A stretch of 53,336 bases of DNA from Betaproteobacteria bacterium (GTDB taxonomy: Bacteria; Pseudomonadota; Gammaproteobacteria; Burkholderiales; Burkholderiaceae_D): contig JABDED010000014.1 in assembly GCA_013287275.1 (NCBI GenBank), positions 1-53,336 of the forward strand, given 5' to 3'. Below, in pieces: positions 1 to 8,112 of this stretch (the stretch's first letter is position 1; the number at the start of each line of letters is the position of its first letter). Made by a program: the position numbers and the translations under genes. The notes under the pieces were generated by a model, which searched no databases, was not told the DNA's origin, and saw only the letters and a program-made list of their open reading frames with translations.

Positions 1-664
1 TCATTCCTCGATTAAGACAGCCGGCATCATTTTTTGCAATTTCTGGCCGCGCGCAATTCCCCCCCAAAAAAAACAGTCAGCGATATTTCCGGTTTCGCAT
101 AAATGGATTTATCTGCGCTCCCTGATTTCGTCACCAATTCCTCCAGTCCATCTGAAAAGTATTCCGGACAACTCACCGGACCAGCTCATGCTTATCTATA
201 GTCTTAACACTGCGCATATAGTTGCAGTTTTTTTTCAACGCAACTAGTAGTGATCCACTAGATCAAACTCCACATATCATTTCTTATTGACTAGCAAGAT
301 TAGTCTATCAATTTTTCTACTAGCTCCATTACGGCTCGAGCATTGCCACTTAATTCAAGACTCTCACAAACACTGCTGTTTGTTCAAATTCCTCCTATGA
401 AAGGCCAAGGTCAGCCAGCGTATGCAAGCAGACCAAATCAGGATTGAGTAATGCAATCACTCAATCACAACCAATGTATCCAAAGTTGGACACATTGTTT
501 TTTTGTGGAGCTGACGACGGGGGCTAGTTTGAAACGTGTTTATTTTTTTTCTGAATCAAATTTTTGGTTCAATTTATTTCCACTTGCGCGGCGCAAAAAG
601 TTTGAAAGAATAACCCTAAATAGCACGCTCTCGCGCGCTAGCGTGGGCGAGGGCGAGGGATGAA
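1..664. other. no recognisable gene; AT-rich leader of a decayed element
   Basis: I see no convincing coding region here. A 70-codon open frame at 451-663 lacks a good ribosome binding site and has a composition unlike a protein (runs of Phe, Ser and Leu), so I left it out. The stretch is AT-rich with several short poly-T and poly-A runs, which fits degraded mobile DNA or the attachment-side flank of the integrase module that follows. Confidence 0.5.
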
Positions 665-943
665 ATGATCCGCTATCAAACGATCGCTAAATTTTCCGCA
701 GAATCTGGTTACTCCGAAGATGCCATCAACTCAAAAATTCGAGATGGCGTATGGCTGGAAGGCCAAGTGTGGAAAAAGGCCCCCGACGGACGTCGATTAA
801 TTAATTTAGAAGGATTTTCTCAATGGGTAGAAATGGGACAGGCGTCACCGCAGTCAGTAAAAAGAGTATCGAAATCACCTTTACCTTTCGTGGCCAGCGC
901 TGCCGCGAACGTATCAAGCTCGCCCCTACCCCTGCGAATCTAA
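665..943 (+). CDS. small excisionase-like DNA-binding protein
   Basis: This 92-residue protein starts with a compact winged-helix-like segment (residues 1-58: aromatic-rich start, 'AINSKIRDGVWLEG', then 'APDGRRLINLEG', then 'WVE'). That pattern is typical of small Xis/AlpA-type proteins encoded directly before phage integrases in Proteobacteria. Its last 40 codons overlap the start of the integrase gene in another frame, a common arrangement for such pairs and a sign of translational coupling. The expected role is to direct the neighbouring recombinase toward excision. The tail after residue 58 is low-complexity Ser/Pro/Ala, probably only a by-product of the overlap. Family assignment is by pattern only. 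Confidence 0.55.
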   Translation: MIRYQTIAKFSAESGYSEDAINSKIRDGVWLEGQVWKKAPDGRRLINLEGFSQWVEMGQASPQSVKRVSKSPLPFVASAAANVSSSPLPLRI

Positions 944-1998
944 AGCGCGCACAGCAACATCGTGCAGCCGTCTTGGATGCAATTCAAAAAGGCACGTTCG
1001 ACTATCGGACGACTTTCCCTAACAGTAAAAACGCAGAGCAGTTCGTTGAAAGGAAGGGCGAGATTCTCACGGTAGAGCGGTATCTGGACGGCTGGCTGGA
1101 ACGCCAGCGTCCGCAACTTAAGGCTTCAACTTATGAAGGTTATCGCAAGATTGTGCTCAACCATCTAACGCCCGCATTCCGAACATATACCCTCGCAGCC
1201 CTCGACAGGCCAGCGATTCGCGACCACTGCAGAAATCTCAAGGTCGGCGCCAAATCAATCAAGAACCGGTTATCGGTGTTGCGGGCGGCACTGACGGATG
1301 CTGTAACTGATAACTTGATTGATACAAATCCACTGTATGGTTGGAGTTTCTCACCGCCTTCGTCTAAACTCATTATTGAAGATCACGATGAGGTGATTGA
1401 CCCCCTCACTGCCGAAGAGCAAGCCTCGATCCTTGCGATTGCGACGGGGCAGGAAAGACATTTGTTCCAGTTTGCGCTCTGGGCTGGCATGCGCACGTCA
1501 GAAATCATCGCACTAGAATGGCGCGACGTAGACTTCAAAAAGGGAGTTATAAAAGTTCGCCGCGTTTTGACGTCCGCCGCGATATCGAGCAACGTGGGCG
1601 CAGAAATTCCAAAAACCTCTGCCAGTCGACGAAATATCAAACTACTCGCTCCTGCCGGTGCCGCTCTAGAACTTCAAAGAGAGTTTACGGGGGCCGCCAA
1701 CAAGTATGTTTTCCATAATCCGCGAACCAATCGACGATGGGCAGGAGATAAAACCATCCGTGAGGCATGGAAAAAAATCACCAAAGCGGCGAGCGTCCGA
1801 TATCGCTACCCTTACCAAACCAGACATACCTACGCTAGCATGATGCTCACTGCAGGCGAGCCACCAATGTGGGTCGCCCAGCAAATGGGGCATGAGGATT
1901 GGACGATGATTTCGAGGACATATGGAAAATGGATCAAGGATGCGTTACCCGAAGCCGGTAACAAAGCAGTGATACTTTTTGGCACCATCAGTCCTTAA
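823..1998 (+). CDS. site-specific tyrosine recombinase (phage/island integrase)
   Basis: This 391-residue integrase looks full length. Residues 1-45 form the Arm-type DNA-binding domain seen in lambdoid-type integrases (start 'MGRNGTGV', then 'ITFTFRGQRCRE'). The core-binding domain follows at about 80-175 and the catalytic domain at about 190-375. Visible catalytic residues are Arg224 (AGMRTSE), Arg334 in 'YQTRHT' (Tyr at the usual first His, as in many relatives), His357 in 'QMGHEDW' and nucleophile Tyr367 in 'RTYGKW'. The start at 823 gives the family's usual N-terminus although it lies inside the upstream gene. No replication or structural phage genes accompany it, so it looks like an orphan of a decayed element, possibly one that used tRNA-Ser at 3596-3686 (inference). 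Confidence 0.9.
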   Translation: MGRNGTGVTAVSKKSIEITFTFRGQRCRERIKLAPTPANLKRAQQHRAAVLDAIQKGTFDYRTTFPNSKNAEQFVERKGEILTVERYLDGWLERQRPQLKASTYEGYRKIVLNHLTPAFRTYTLAALDRPAIRDHCRNLKVGAKSIKNRLSVLRAALTDAVTDNLIDTNPLYGWSFSPPSSKLIIEDHDEVIDPLTAEEQASILAIATGQERHLFQFALWAGMRTSEIIALEWRDVDFKKGVIKVRRVLTSAAISSNVGAEIPKTSASRRNIKLLAPAGAALELQREFTGAANKYVFHNPRTNRRWAGDKTIREAWKKITKAASVRYRYPYQTRHTYASMMLTAGEPPMWVAQQMGHEDWTMISRTYGKWIKDALPEAGNKAVILFGTISP

Positions 1999-2099
1999 AA
2001 TCACATGAGTGATCTTTGACCAATAGCGAAAGCATTTACTTTGCGAACCACTATGCTAAATATGGGCCTTATGACGCAACGCCGTTCAGTTCAACTTCA

Positions 2100-3190
2100 A
2101 TTCCACTCATTTGTCGTCCCCGCGCAGGCGCACGGCTGCCCGGAATAAAGTGATTGACAGCTGCCACGTGAACAACACCCCTGGGTGTTGTTCAATTCCG
2201 CCATTTGACGTCGTCGTTTCCGATGTCGTGACTCCTCAATAGTAATAGCGGGACGCTGAAATAGGATTGCGCGAATCAAGCATAGGCAATCGTATAGACT
2301 TAGCTTCAAGTCATGCACCTGCTTGCAGAGCGCCACCAAGATGTGCTTATCAGCCCAGGCAAGATATGAATGCGCACGGCCTGTTCTGCACAGCCCAGAA
2401 ACTTCTTGATCTTCAAATGTTGCTTGATCCATTTGAAGAACAGTTCAACGGCCCAGCACTCTTTATAACATTACACAATCGCCAGCGCCGCACTGCCAAG
2501 CCGTTGGTCGCCAACACTAGCGGCGTAGGCTTATCCATTCTGGCAATGGTGATGCAGCGCAATGGTTTTTCATAGCAATTGAAGCGCCCGTCGTCCTGAT
2601 GTTTGTTCTTGAAACGTACGCTCCGATGCTGCAGGACGAGGCCTTCAGTCCTCGGCAGAATCGCCAGTGCCGGCACCTCGTATAGCGCTGCGTTGCGCTT
2701 GAAGCGCGTGATAAAATTGCGCGTCTGCCGCGTCAATGCGATGCCACCAGTTATAATCGCTGTATCCCTTGCCAAAGACGTAAACCGCCCCCTGTTGCAG
2801 CGGCAGTTCAACGGCCTTCTCCACATCGTTGACGTTGACTGGGTGAAGCTGCTCCACAGCGGCTCCTAGGATGGCTAACGTATAGCATATGGAGCTTGAT
2901 GCCTTGTGTGCGGCGCGTGCGATTGTCGAGTGTCCCGTCTTCGTAGCCCCGCCCTTCGGGCGTGATCGAGGTCGAGTCCAGCGGATACAGCAGTTCGCTG
3001 ATTGGCCGACGCCATTGACGTGATACTTGGCTCATCAGCAGCGCCCTTCAAGGCAACAGGCAAGCTGCCGCTTTAGCCCATTAGGAACATGAGGATGTTC
3101 GGGAGCGGATGCAAAAGCGGCCAATCAAGCGTATAGCGACGGCCCGCGTACACTGACAAACTATCGAACACCTCTTCGTCACTCTGCCGG
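2100..3190 (-). pseudogene. degenerate IS4-family transposase
   Basis: On the minus strand, consecutive pieces of an IS4-type DDE transposase are spread over several frames: 'YPLDSTSIT' and 'NRTRRTQGIKLHM' near 2880-3030, 'VYVFGKGYSDYNWWHRID' near 2700-2800, 'LYEVPALAIL' near 2650, and a C-terminal 'FFKWIKQH'-like stretch near 2400-2440. Frameshifts separate the pieces and no single open frame covers the protein, so it is inactive. The Asp of the DSTS motif and the YREK-type region are in different frames. Terminal inverted repeats were not identified. It is evidence that the DNA between the orphan integrase and tRNA-Ser has been eroding. Confidence 0.75.
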
Positions 3191-3549
3191 CATAGATGGA
3201 CCGAAAGCACCTTTCAGTCAAATCAATGCCCCGAATTAGCGCAGGAGTGCGCTTGCCGGCTCAATAAAGAACGGATTGGGAGAGTTCGGCGAAATTGTCG
3301 ATTCTAGGGAGAAGTCCATCGACGCGTCGGCTAATAAATTCACTGACCTTGGCCGGCGCACTCAAGCTGCCCGGAGACCTCTTCAGACACACTAGATCTG
3401 CCCGCCGGTGCTCAACCAGAGGCTGTCGGCAAAGCCGTTGTGATGTTTTCATAATGGATGACTGGGCTTTTCACATCAATAAAAGCTGGCAAAAAAGCTG
3501 GCATTCCCATGCCCAAACAGCCCTATTTAACCCCATTGAAGCCAAAAAC
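3191..3549. other. no gene seen
   Basis: Only short open frames with no recognisable domains or ribosome binding sites are present. Some of the minus-strand reading near 3065-3180 ('WPLLHPLPNILMF'-like) could be further transposase debris. I call no gene. Confidence 0.4.
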
Positions 3550-3588
3550 AAAAAAGGCTAAGTCATTTTAAATCAATGACTTAGCCTT
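3550..3588 (-). terminator. rho-independent terminator of tRNA-Ser
   Basis: A perfect 14-bp stem (AAGGCTAAGTCATT pairing with AATGACTTAGCCTT) with a 7-base loop lies immediately beyond the 3' end of tRNA-Ser. On the minus strand it is followed by a run of T residues. Confidence 0.85.
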
Positions 3589-3595
3589 CATGTTC

Positions 3596-3686
3596 TGGCG
3601 GAGAAAGGGGGATTCGAACCCCCGGTAGGCTATGAACCTACACACGCTTTCCAGGCGTGCGACTTAAACCACTCATCCATCTCTCC
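3596..3686 (-). tRNA. tRNA-Ser(GGA)
   Basis: A complete class II tRNA on the minus strand. The 7-bp acceptor stem is GGAGAGA/TTTCTCC with one G-U pair, the discriminator is G, and CCA is encoded at 3596-3598. The anticodon loop reads CTGGAAA (anticodon GGA). The long variable arm GTAGGTTCATAGCCTAC is typical of tRNA-Ser, and the T arm is GGGGGTTCGAATCCCCC. A strong terminator follows. Serine tRNA genes are frequent integration sites; the orphan integrase at 823-1998 lies on its 3' side. Confidence 0.95.
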
Positions 3687-3873
3687 TGATTCGGTTCGCA
3701 AAGTGCTGCATCTGCGAAGCTCGCAATTATAGCAGAACTTTTTTCGGCCATGAAGCTTTTATTGCATGACTGGGTTTCCCTTTGTATTTTTATTGCAATA
3801 TAACCAATAATTGAAGCTGCAGGCTTATAGGTTATGCCGGACAGCATAGTCAGGGAGGCTCCAAGGGTTGGCG

Positions 3874-3925
3874 TCCCCAAGGGGATTCGAACCCCTGCGT
3901 AGGCTATGAACCTACACATGCTTGC
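3874..3925 (-). pseudogene. tRNA-Ser 3'-half relic
   Basis: This stretch repeats the T arm (GGGGATTCGAACCCC on the plus strand), the whole variable arm (GTAGGCTATGAACCTAC) and part of the anticodon stem of the tRNA-Ser gene 190 bp away. It lacks the D arm, an intact anticodon loop and an acceptor stem. It lies on the 5' side of the intact tRNA, so it does not fit a simple integration duplicate, which should lie on the 3' side. A decayed tandem copy is the simpler reading. Confidence 0.7.
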
Positions 3926-3981
3926 AGGTTTTACAAAACGCGACATTCATGGATATATCGCAAACGTTATAATGCCGCTCC

Positions 3982-5535
3982 ATGAACTTACTAAAAACGC
4001 TAGCCACCATCAGCGGCATGACCATGCTGTCGCGTATCACCGGTTTGATCCGGGATGTATTGATCGCCAGCGCCTTTGGCGCTACCGGCCACACCGACGC
4101 CTACAACATTGCCTTCCGCATCCCCAACCTGTTGCGCCGCCTGTTTGCCGAAGGCGCGTTTGCCCAAGCCTTCGTGCCTATCCTGGCTGAATACAAATCC
4201 AAACAAGGCAATGCGGCGACCAAGAGCCTGGTGGACCATGTCGCTACCCTGCTGACCTGGGTACTCGTGTTCACTTGCGTGGTCGGCGTAGTTGCCGCAC
4301 CCGCTGTTGTGTACATGGTGGCCACCGGCTTCCACTCCAAGCCGCAGATATTCGACCTGGCCGTCGTGATGACGCGCATCATGTTCCCCTACATAGGCTT
4401 CATGTCGCTGGTCGCATTAGCGGGCGGCATACTGAATACCTGGCGCGAGTTCAAGATACCGGCGTTTACGCCAGTGCTGCTAAACCTGTCGTCGATTGCC
4501 GGCTCGCTGCTGCTGGCCCCCTTGCTGAAAGAGCCCATCTATGCGCTGGCGATAGCAGTATTCGTCGGCGGCGTACTGCAGCTAGCAATACAGGTTCCGG
4601 CGCTGGTCAAAATCAGCATGATGCCCAGCGTCAGCCTGAATCCGCTACCTGCCCTGCGCGATTCCGGCGTACGCCGCGTGCTAATCAATATGGGGCCGGC
4701 GATCTTTGCGGTATCCGCATCCCAGATCAGCATCCTGATCAACACCAACCTGGCGTCGCGCCTGCCGGAAGGCAGCATTTCCTGGCTGGGTTATGCAGAC
4801 CGCCTGATGGAATTCCCTACTGCGCTGCTCGGCGTAGCGCTCGGCACCATCCTGCTGCCCAGCTTATCCAGGGCCAATGCAGATGGCGACAGCGCTGAAT
4901 ATTCCGCGCTGCTGGATTGGGGCCTGCGGCTGACCTTTTTATTGGCGCTGCCATCCGCTGTAGGCTTGGCCACCTTGTCGGAGCCGCTGACCGCGTCGCT
5001 GTTCCACTACCACCAGTTCAGCGCCGAAGCGGTGCACGAAACGGCGAAGGCATTGATCGCCTACGGCGCCGGCCTGATAGGCCTGATCGTGGTCAAGATC
5101 CTGGCGCCCGGTTTTTACGCAAAACAGGACATCAAGACCCCGGTCAAGATCGCGATAGGCGTGATGCTGGCAACGCAGTTGATGAACTATATGTTTGTGC
5201 CAAGTCTGAAGCACGCGGGCCTGGCCTTGTCGGTAGGCCTGGGCGCCTGCATCAATGCCGGCTTCCTGTATGTCGGCCTGCAAAGGAAAGGCATCTACAA
5301 GCCGCAAAAAGGCTGGCTGCTGTTCCTGGTCAAGCTAGCGGCGGCGCTGTTTGTGATGGCTGGTGTGGCGCTGACCGTGGCCGGCCACTTCGACTGGATC
5401 GCGATGCAGGCGACTCCCGTCAAGCGCTTACTGGCGCTGGCATTGGTGCTGGCAAGCTGCGGTATTGCGTATTTTGGTGCGCTGCTGGTCATGGGCTTCC
5501 GGCCCAGGGATTTCAGGAAAGTCGCCAGGGTCTAG
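3982..5535 (+). CDS. murJ: lipid II flippase MurJ (MviN)
   Basis: MurJ moves lipid-linked peptidoglycan precursors across the inner membrane. The 517-residue length and about 14 hydrophobic segments fit the MOP-superfamily flippase. The N-terminus follows the family closely: 'MNLLKTLA', Arg18, 'GLIRD' with Arg24, Asp39, and 'PNLLRRLFAEGAFAQAF' with Arg52, all positions known to be important in E. coli MurJ. The ATG at 3982 gives the canonical start. It is a single gene bounded downstream by a bidirectional terminator. In related bacteria murJ often lies near rpsT, but neither end here shows it; the upstream side is the tRNA-Ser region. Confidence 0.97.
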   Translation: MNLLKTLATISGMTMLSRITGLIRDVLIASAFGATGHTDAYNIAFRIPNLLRRLFAEGAFAQAFVPILAEYKSKQGNAATKSLVDHVATLLTWVLVFTCVVGVVAAPAVVYMVATGFHSKPQIFDLAVVMTRIMFPYIGFMSLVALAGGILNTWREFKIPAFTPVLLNLSSIAGSLLLAPLLKEPIYALAIAVFVGGVLQLAIQVPALVKISMMPSVSLNPLPALRDSGVRRVLINMGPAIFAVSASQISILINTNLASRLPEGSISWLGYADRLMEFPTALLGVALGTILLPSLSRANADGDSAEYSALLDWGLRLTFLLALPSAVGLATLSEPLTASLFHYHQFSAEAVHETAKALIAYGAGLIGLIVVKILAPGFYAKQDIKTPVKIAIGVMLATQLMNYMFVPSLKHAGLALSVGLGACINAGFLYVGLQRKGIYKPQKGWLLFLVKLAAALFVMAGVALTVAGHFDWIAMQATPVKRLLALALVLASCGIAYFGALLVMGFRPRDFRKVARV

Positions 5536-5554
5536 GCAGCAAAACGGCAGATAT

Positions 5555-5588
5555 AAAAAGGCAAAGACCTCGGTTCTTTGCCTTTTTT
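5555..5588. terminator. bidirectional terminator between murJ and the convergent gene
   Basis: The stem AAAAAGGCAAAGA pairs with TCTTTGCCTTTTT around an 8-base loop, with T runs on both strands. It can end murJ on the plus strand and the 775-codon gene on the minus strand. Confidence 0.9.
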
Positions 5589-5615
5589 CTATCTGTCATT
5601 TTAGCCGGAGCGTCA

Positions 5616-7943
5616 CTAGCCGGGCGGCAGCATGTCGCTGATTTTTCGCACGCCTTTCTTCAGAGCATAGACAACAATCATTTCCAGCATATGCGCATTT
5701 TCTACTTTGAGGTAGGAAATCTTTACATAAGTATACTGATCGCTATTGGAGGAAATGACCAGGTCGCCAAGCTCATGTTCCACACGTATGTCGGCCCAGG
5801 CGCAATAAGCGGGAGATATCCCAAATTGTTCGCGCTTGGGGAGATAGATGCCATTATCAGTTACCCTGGAATTGCCAAAGGCAAGGATTTTTCCTGATTT
5901 GATTTCCTCCATGATTTCTATCATCAGGCGGTTGCACACGGGCTCGCGCAAAGCATTAATCACCGCTGTTGCCTTGCTTTCGCTGAAGCCATGGATATCA
6001 ACTGAACGCTCGCTATTCCCCACGCGAATAACCGCATCCCTCTTAATAATATGACCGCGATTGTCAAAGGTAGGAATGCCGCCCCAGATGATCCAGCTAA
6101 TGTCATCAAGCGCCATGCGCTGATTTTTCCACTCAATTTCCGTTGAATACAAACGGAATTTCTCGCCCCAAAAAAGCCCGGTGCTGATCTCCGTTACCAG
6201 TGCCTGATTGCGAGCATCTACTGCAATTCCGACTGGTTCAGGAATTTTGTTTCTATCTTGCAGCGCCGCTGTTTTGCGTTCTCTCTGCAAATTTTCGTGC
6301 TCGGCACGATTTTTTTGAATGATTTGCTCGACCTCCGCAAGCTTGGCGACATGCTCGGGAACGTCCTCAAAGGACTTCTGCATAGACTCAAGCAGGCGAG
6401 AGCTTTGTTCGTATCTTTTGCTGGAAATAAGCAAAAGAAGGATGCGGAATCCCCCCAGATAAACTTCCCGGCTAAGTTCGTGCGGCAGTCCATATTCAGC
6501 CAAATTTGCGCGCAGCGGCTTGGCTGCCAAATTCCATGCAAGTACCGCCTTGTTCAATTCATCAAGCAGTGGGTCATTCGCTTCCAGAGAATAAGCTTTA
6601 TTCTCGGTCAGTTTTTTTACAAGCTGGGATATCTGCTCTGCGCCAGCCTGCAGCGAAACATTGGTTTTGCGTTCGTATTTTTCCAGGACCGCGTCAATGA
6701 ATGGATATCGATCGCTTCCACACCTCGCAACCATCGATGACATCACTTCATCAATTTGTTCGGTAAAAACTTGTTCAAGTAAATTATCAACTGTCGCCAT
6801 GTAATATCGTTTTTGAATCTCCAGGCCCTTTTCTACTTCGCCAATTGATACAATTGATGGAAAGTCCGCTTTCTGCCGGCTTTTATTGAAATCGGCCATG
6901 ATCCTGTCTGTGTCCAGCGAGCATATCGCAGAAGCGAGATCTACAATGGCATCGCCGGCCTGGTCCGCGTCGCCATCACATACTTCCAATAAGGCAGCAA
7001 GACAATTAGTCTCGCTCAATGCAGGCAAATTATTGCCGAACCTGATCAGACTATATTTCCCTCCCCAACCGCTATCGCCATGGAAATATTTTACTAACCT
7101 GGCAGTTGCTTCCGGCGACAATCCTGATATCCATGCAAGTTCCGCAGCCAGGCGACGGTCCGGTTCGGTCAGAATCCGGCACGCCTCCTGCAGCTCATGC
7201 TGGCCATATGGGCCTGTATGAATGGCTGCCTGTTCATATATTTTCAGGCCGTTATCAAGAACAGAAACGCCTAACTGATAAAAGGGATTTTTCAAGAGCG
7301 CGCTTTTGAATTTTCCACTATCCCCGCTTACATATTCATCGGCATTTTCCGGCACGAATGCCTCCAGGCTTGACACTGGGCCGGGCAACTCTTCCACTAT
7401 TTTTATCAGGCCATCCTTTGAAAAAATTGCTCTCGGCTCGCGCTCATACATGCCTGCACGCCTCCAGTAAATGTGGAGATCGCTCTCCACTCGAACAACG
7501 CGCAGCGTTCCGCCACAGCCGGGATGCCGGAACGAGTCGATTTTACCGCTGGAGAAATAGTCAAACTCGGCTTCGGTTTCAGTGTTCGTAGAACCGCAAC
7601 TGATACATCTGCAATCGCTTTTTTCTCTCTCACTCGCAAAGGCTCTCCATTGCGCTTCGCTGTTGAGCACCTCGTCGGCAAATTCGAGATCATCTTGCAA
7701 CACTCTTCCGCCGACTTTTACAGTCTGCGCATAGTCGGCCAACATCGCGGAAATATCGTCTTGCGATACCAGTTTTTCTACTCGAACAAAATCGGCGCAG
7801 TCGTAACACCAAGAAATACGGTCTATCACGGGTGCCACCGCGCCTGCGCCCAAGTCATACACCCAGCGCTTGAACCGGTACGGGTTAGGACTATATTGGC
7901 CGGCAAAGCTACATTCATTGCATTTGATGGAATGTTCGATCAT
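5616..7943 (-). CDS. large uncharacterised protein with Cys-rich ribbons, helical middle and PH-like C-terminus
   Basis: I do not recognise a named family for this 775-residue protein. The N-terminus has paired cysteines suited to zinc ribbons (CNEC at about 8-11, CYDC near 46-49, then CRCISC and HPGCGG near 108-145). At about 255-290 the segment 'LTEPDRRLAAELAWISGLSPEATARL' resembles a stretch seen in some bacterial J-domain-associated or repeat proteins. The middle is mostly helical with a charged, coiled-coil-like piece near 540-575. The C-terminal third contains strand-rich segments around 'MALDDISWIIWGG' that look like bacterial PH-type domains. No signal peptide or membrane segment is evident, so it is probably cytoplasmic. 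It stands alone between two terminators. A stress or chaperone-adaptor role is only a guess. Confidence 0.75.
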   Translation of the reverse strand: MIEHSIKCNECSFAGQYSPNPYRFKRWVYDLGAGAVAPVIDRISWCYDCADFVRVEKLVSQDDISAMLADYAQTVKVGGRVLQDDLEFADEVLNSEAQWRAFASEREKSDCRCISCGSTNTETEAEFDYFSSGKIDSFRHPGCGGTLRVVRVESDLHIYWRRAGMYEREPRAIFSKDGLIKIVEELPGPVSSLEAFVPENADEYVSGDSGKFKSALLKNPFYQLGVSVLDNGLKIYEQAAIHTGPYGQHELQEACRILTEPDRRLAAELAWISGLSPEATARLVKYFHGDSGWGGKYSLIRFGNNLPALSETNCLAALLEVCDGDADQAGDAIVDLASAICSLDTDRIMADFNKSRQKADFPSIVSIGEVEKGLEIQKRYYMATVDNLLEQVFTEQIDEVMSSMVARCGSDRYPFIDAVLEKYERKTNVSLQAGAEQISQLVKKLTENKAYSLEANDPLLDELNKAVLAWNLAAKPLRANLAEYGLPHELSREVYLGGFRILLLLISSKRYEQSSRLLESMQKSFEDVPEHVAKLAEVEQIIQKNRAEHENLQRERKTAALQDRNKIPEPVGIAVDARNQALVTEISTGLFWGEKFRLYSTEIEWKNQRMALDDISWIIWGGIPTFDNRGHIIKRDAVIRVGNSERSVDIHGFSESKATAVINALREPVCNRLMIEIMEEIKSGKILAFGNSRVTDNGIYLPKREQFGISPAYCAWADIRVEHELGDLVISSNSDQYTYVKISYLKVENAHMLEMIVVYALKKGVRKISDMLPPG

Positions 7944-8044
7944 GGGGCATGCAGGAGGTAGCGTGGGTTAGGAATATTTTCCGTTGACCAATAGTTATCT
8001 CAATAATAACGGCTCAAAGAAGACATTTCAACAACAATTCGCAG

Positions 8045-8084
8045 ATAAAAAAACAGGCAGGAGATTCGCATCCCCTGCCTGTTT
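8045..8084 (-). terminator. rho-independent terminator of uup
   Basis: An 11-bp stem (AAACAGGCAGG/CCTGCCTGTTT) is followed on the minus strand by seven T residues, 29 bp beyond the uup stop codon. Confidence 0.9.
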
Positions 8085-8112
8085 GTAAAGTTGAAGCTGA
8101 ACCGGATCTGAA

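Noticed and set aside
451-663. 70-codon frame before the Xis-like gene
   Set aside because: No ribosome binding site, odd composition and no similarity to phage proteins.
823-1998. Integrase of the main prophage
   Set aside because: It lies outside both att repeats of tRNA-Arg and beyond two core genes; the integrase at 10501-11499 next to attL is the one linked to the prophage.
3874-3925. Second complete tRNA gene
   Set aside because: D arm, anticodon loop and acceptor stem are missing; only the T arm and variable arm are recognisable.
4917-5897. 326-codon frame overlapping murJ in another frame
   Set aside because: Its first two thirds are an Arg/Gly-rich shifted reading of murJ, and it runs through the terminator; no domain or ribosome binding site.
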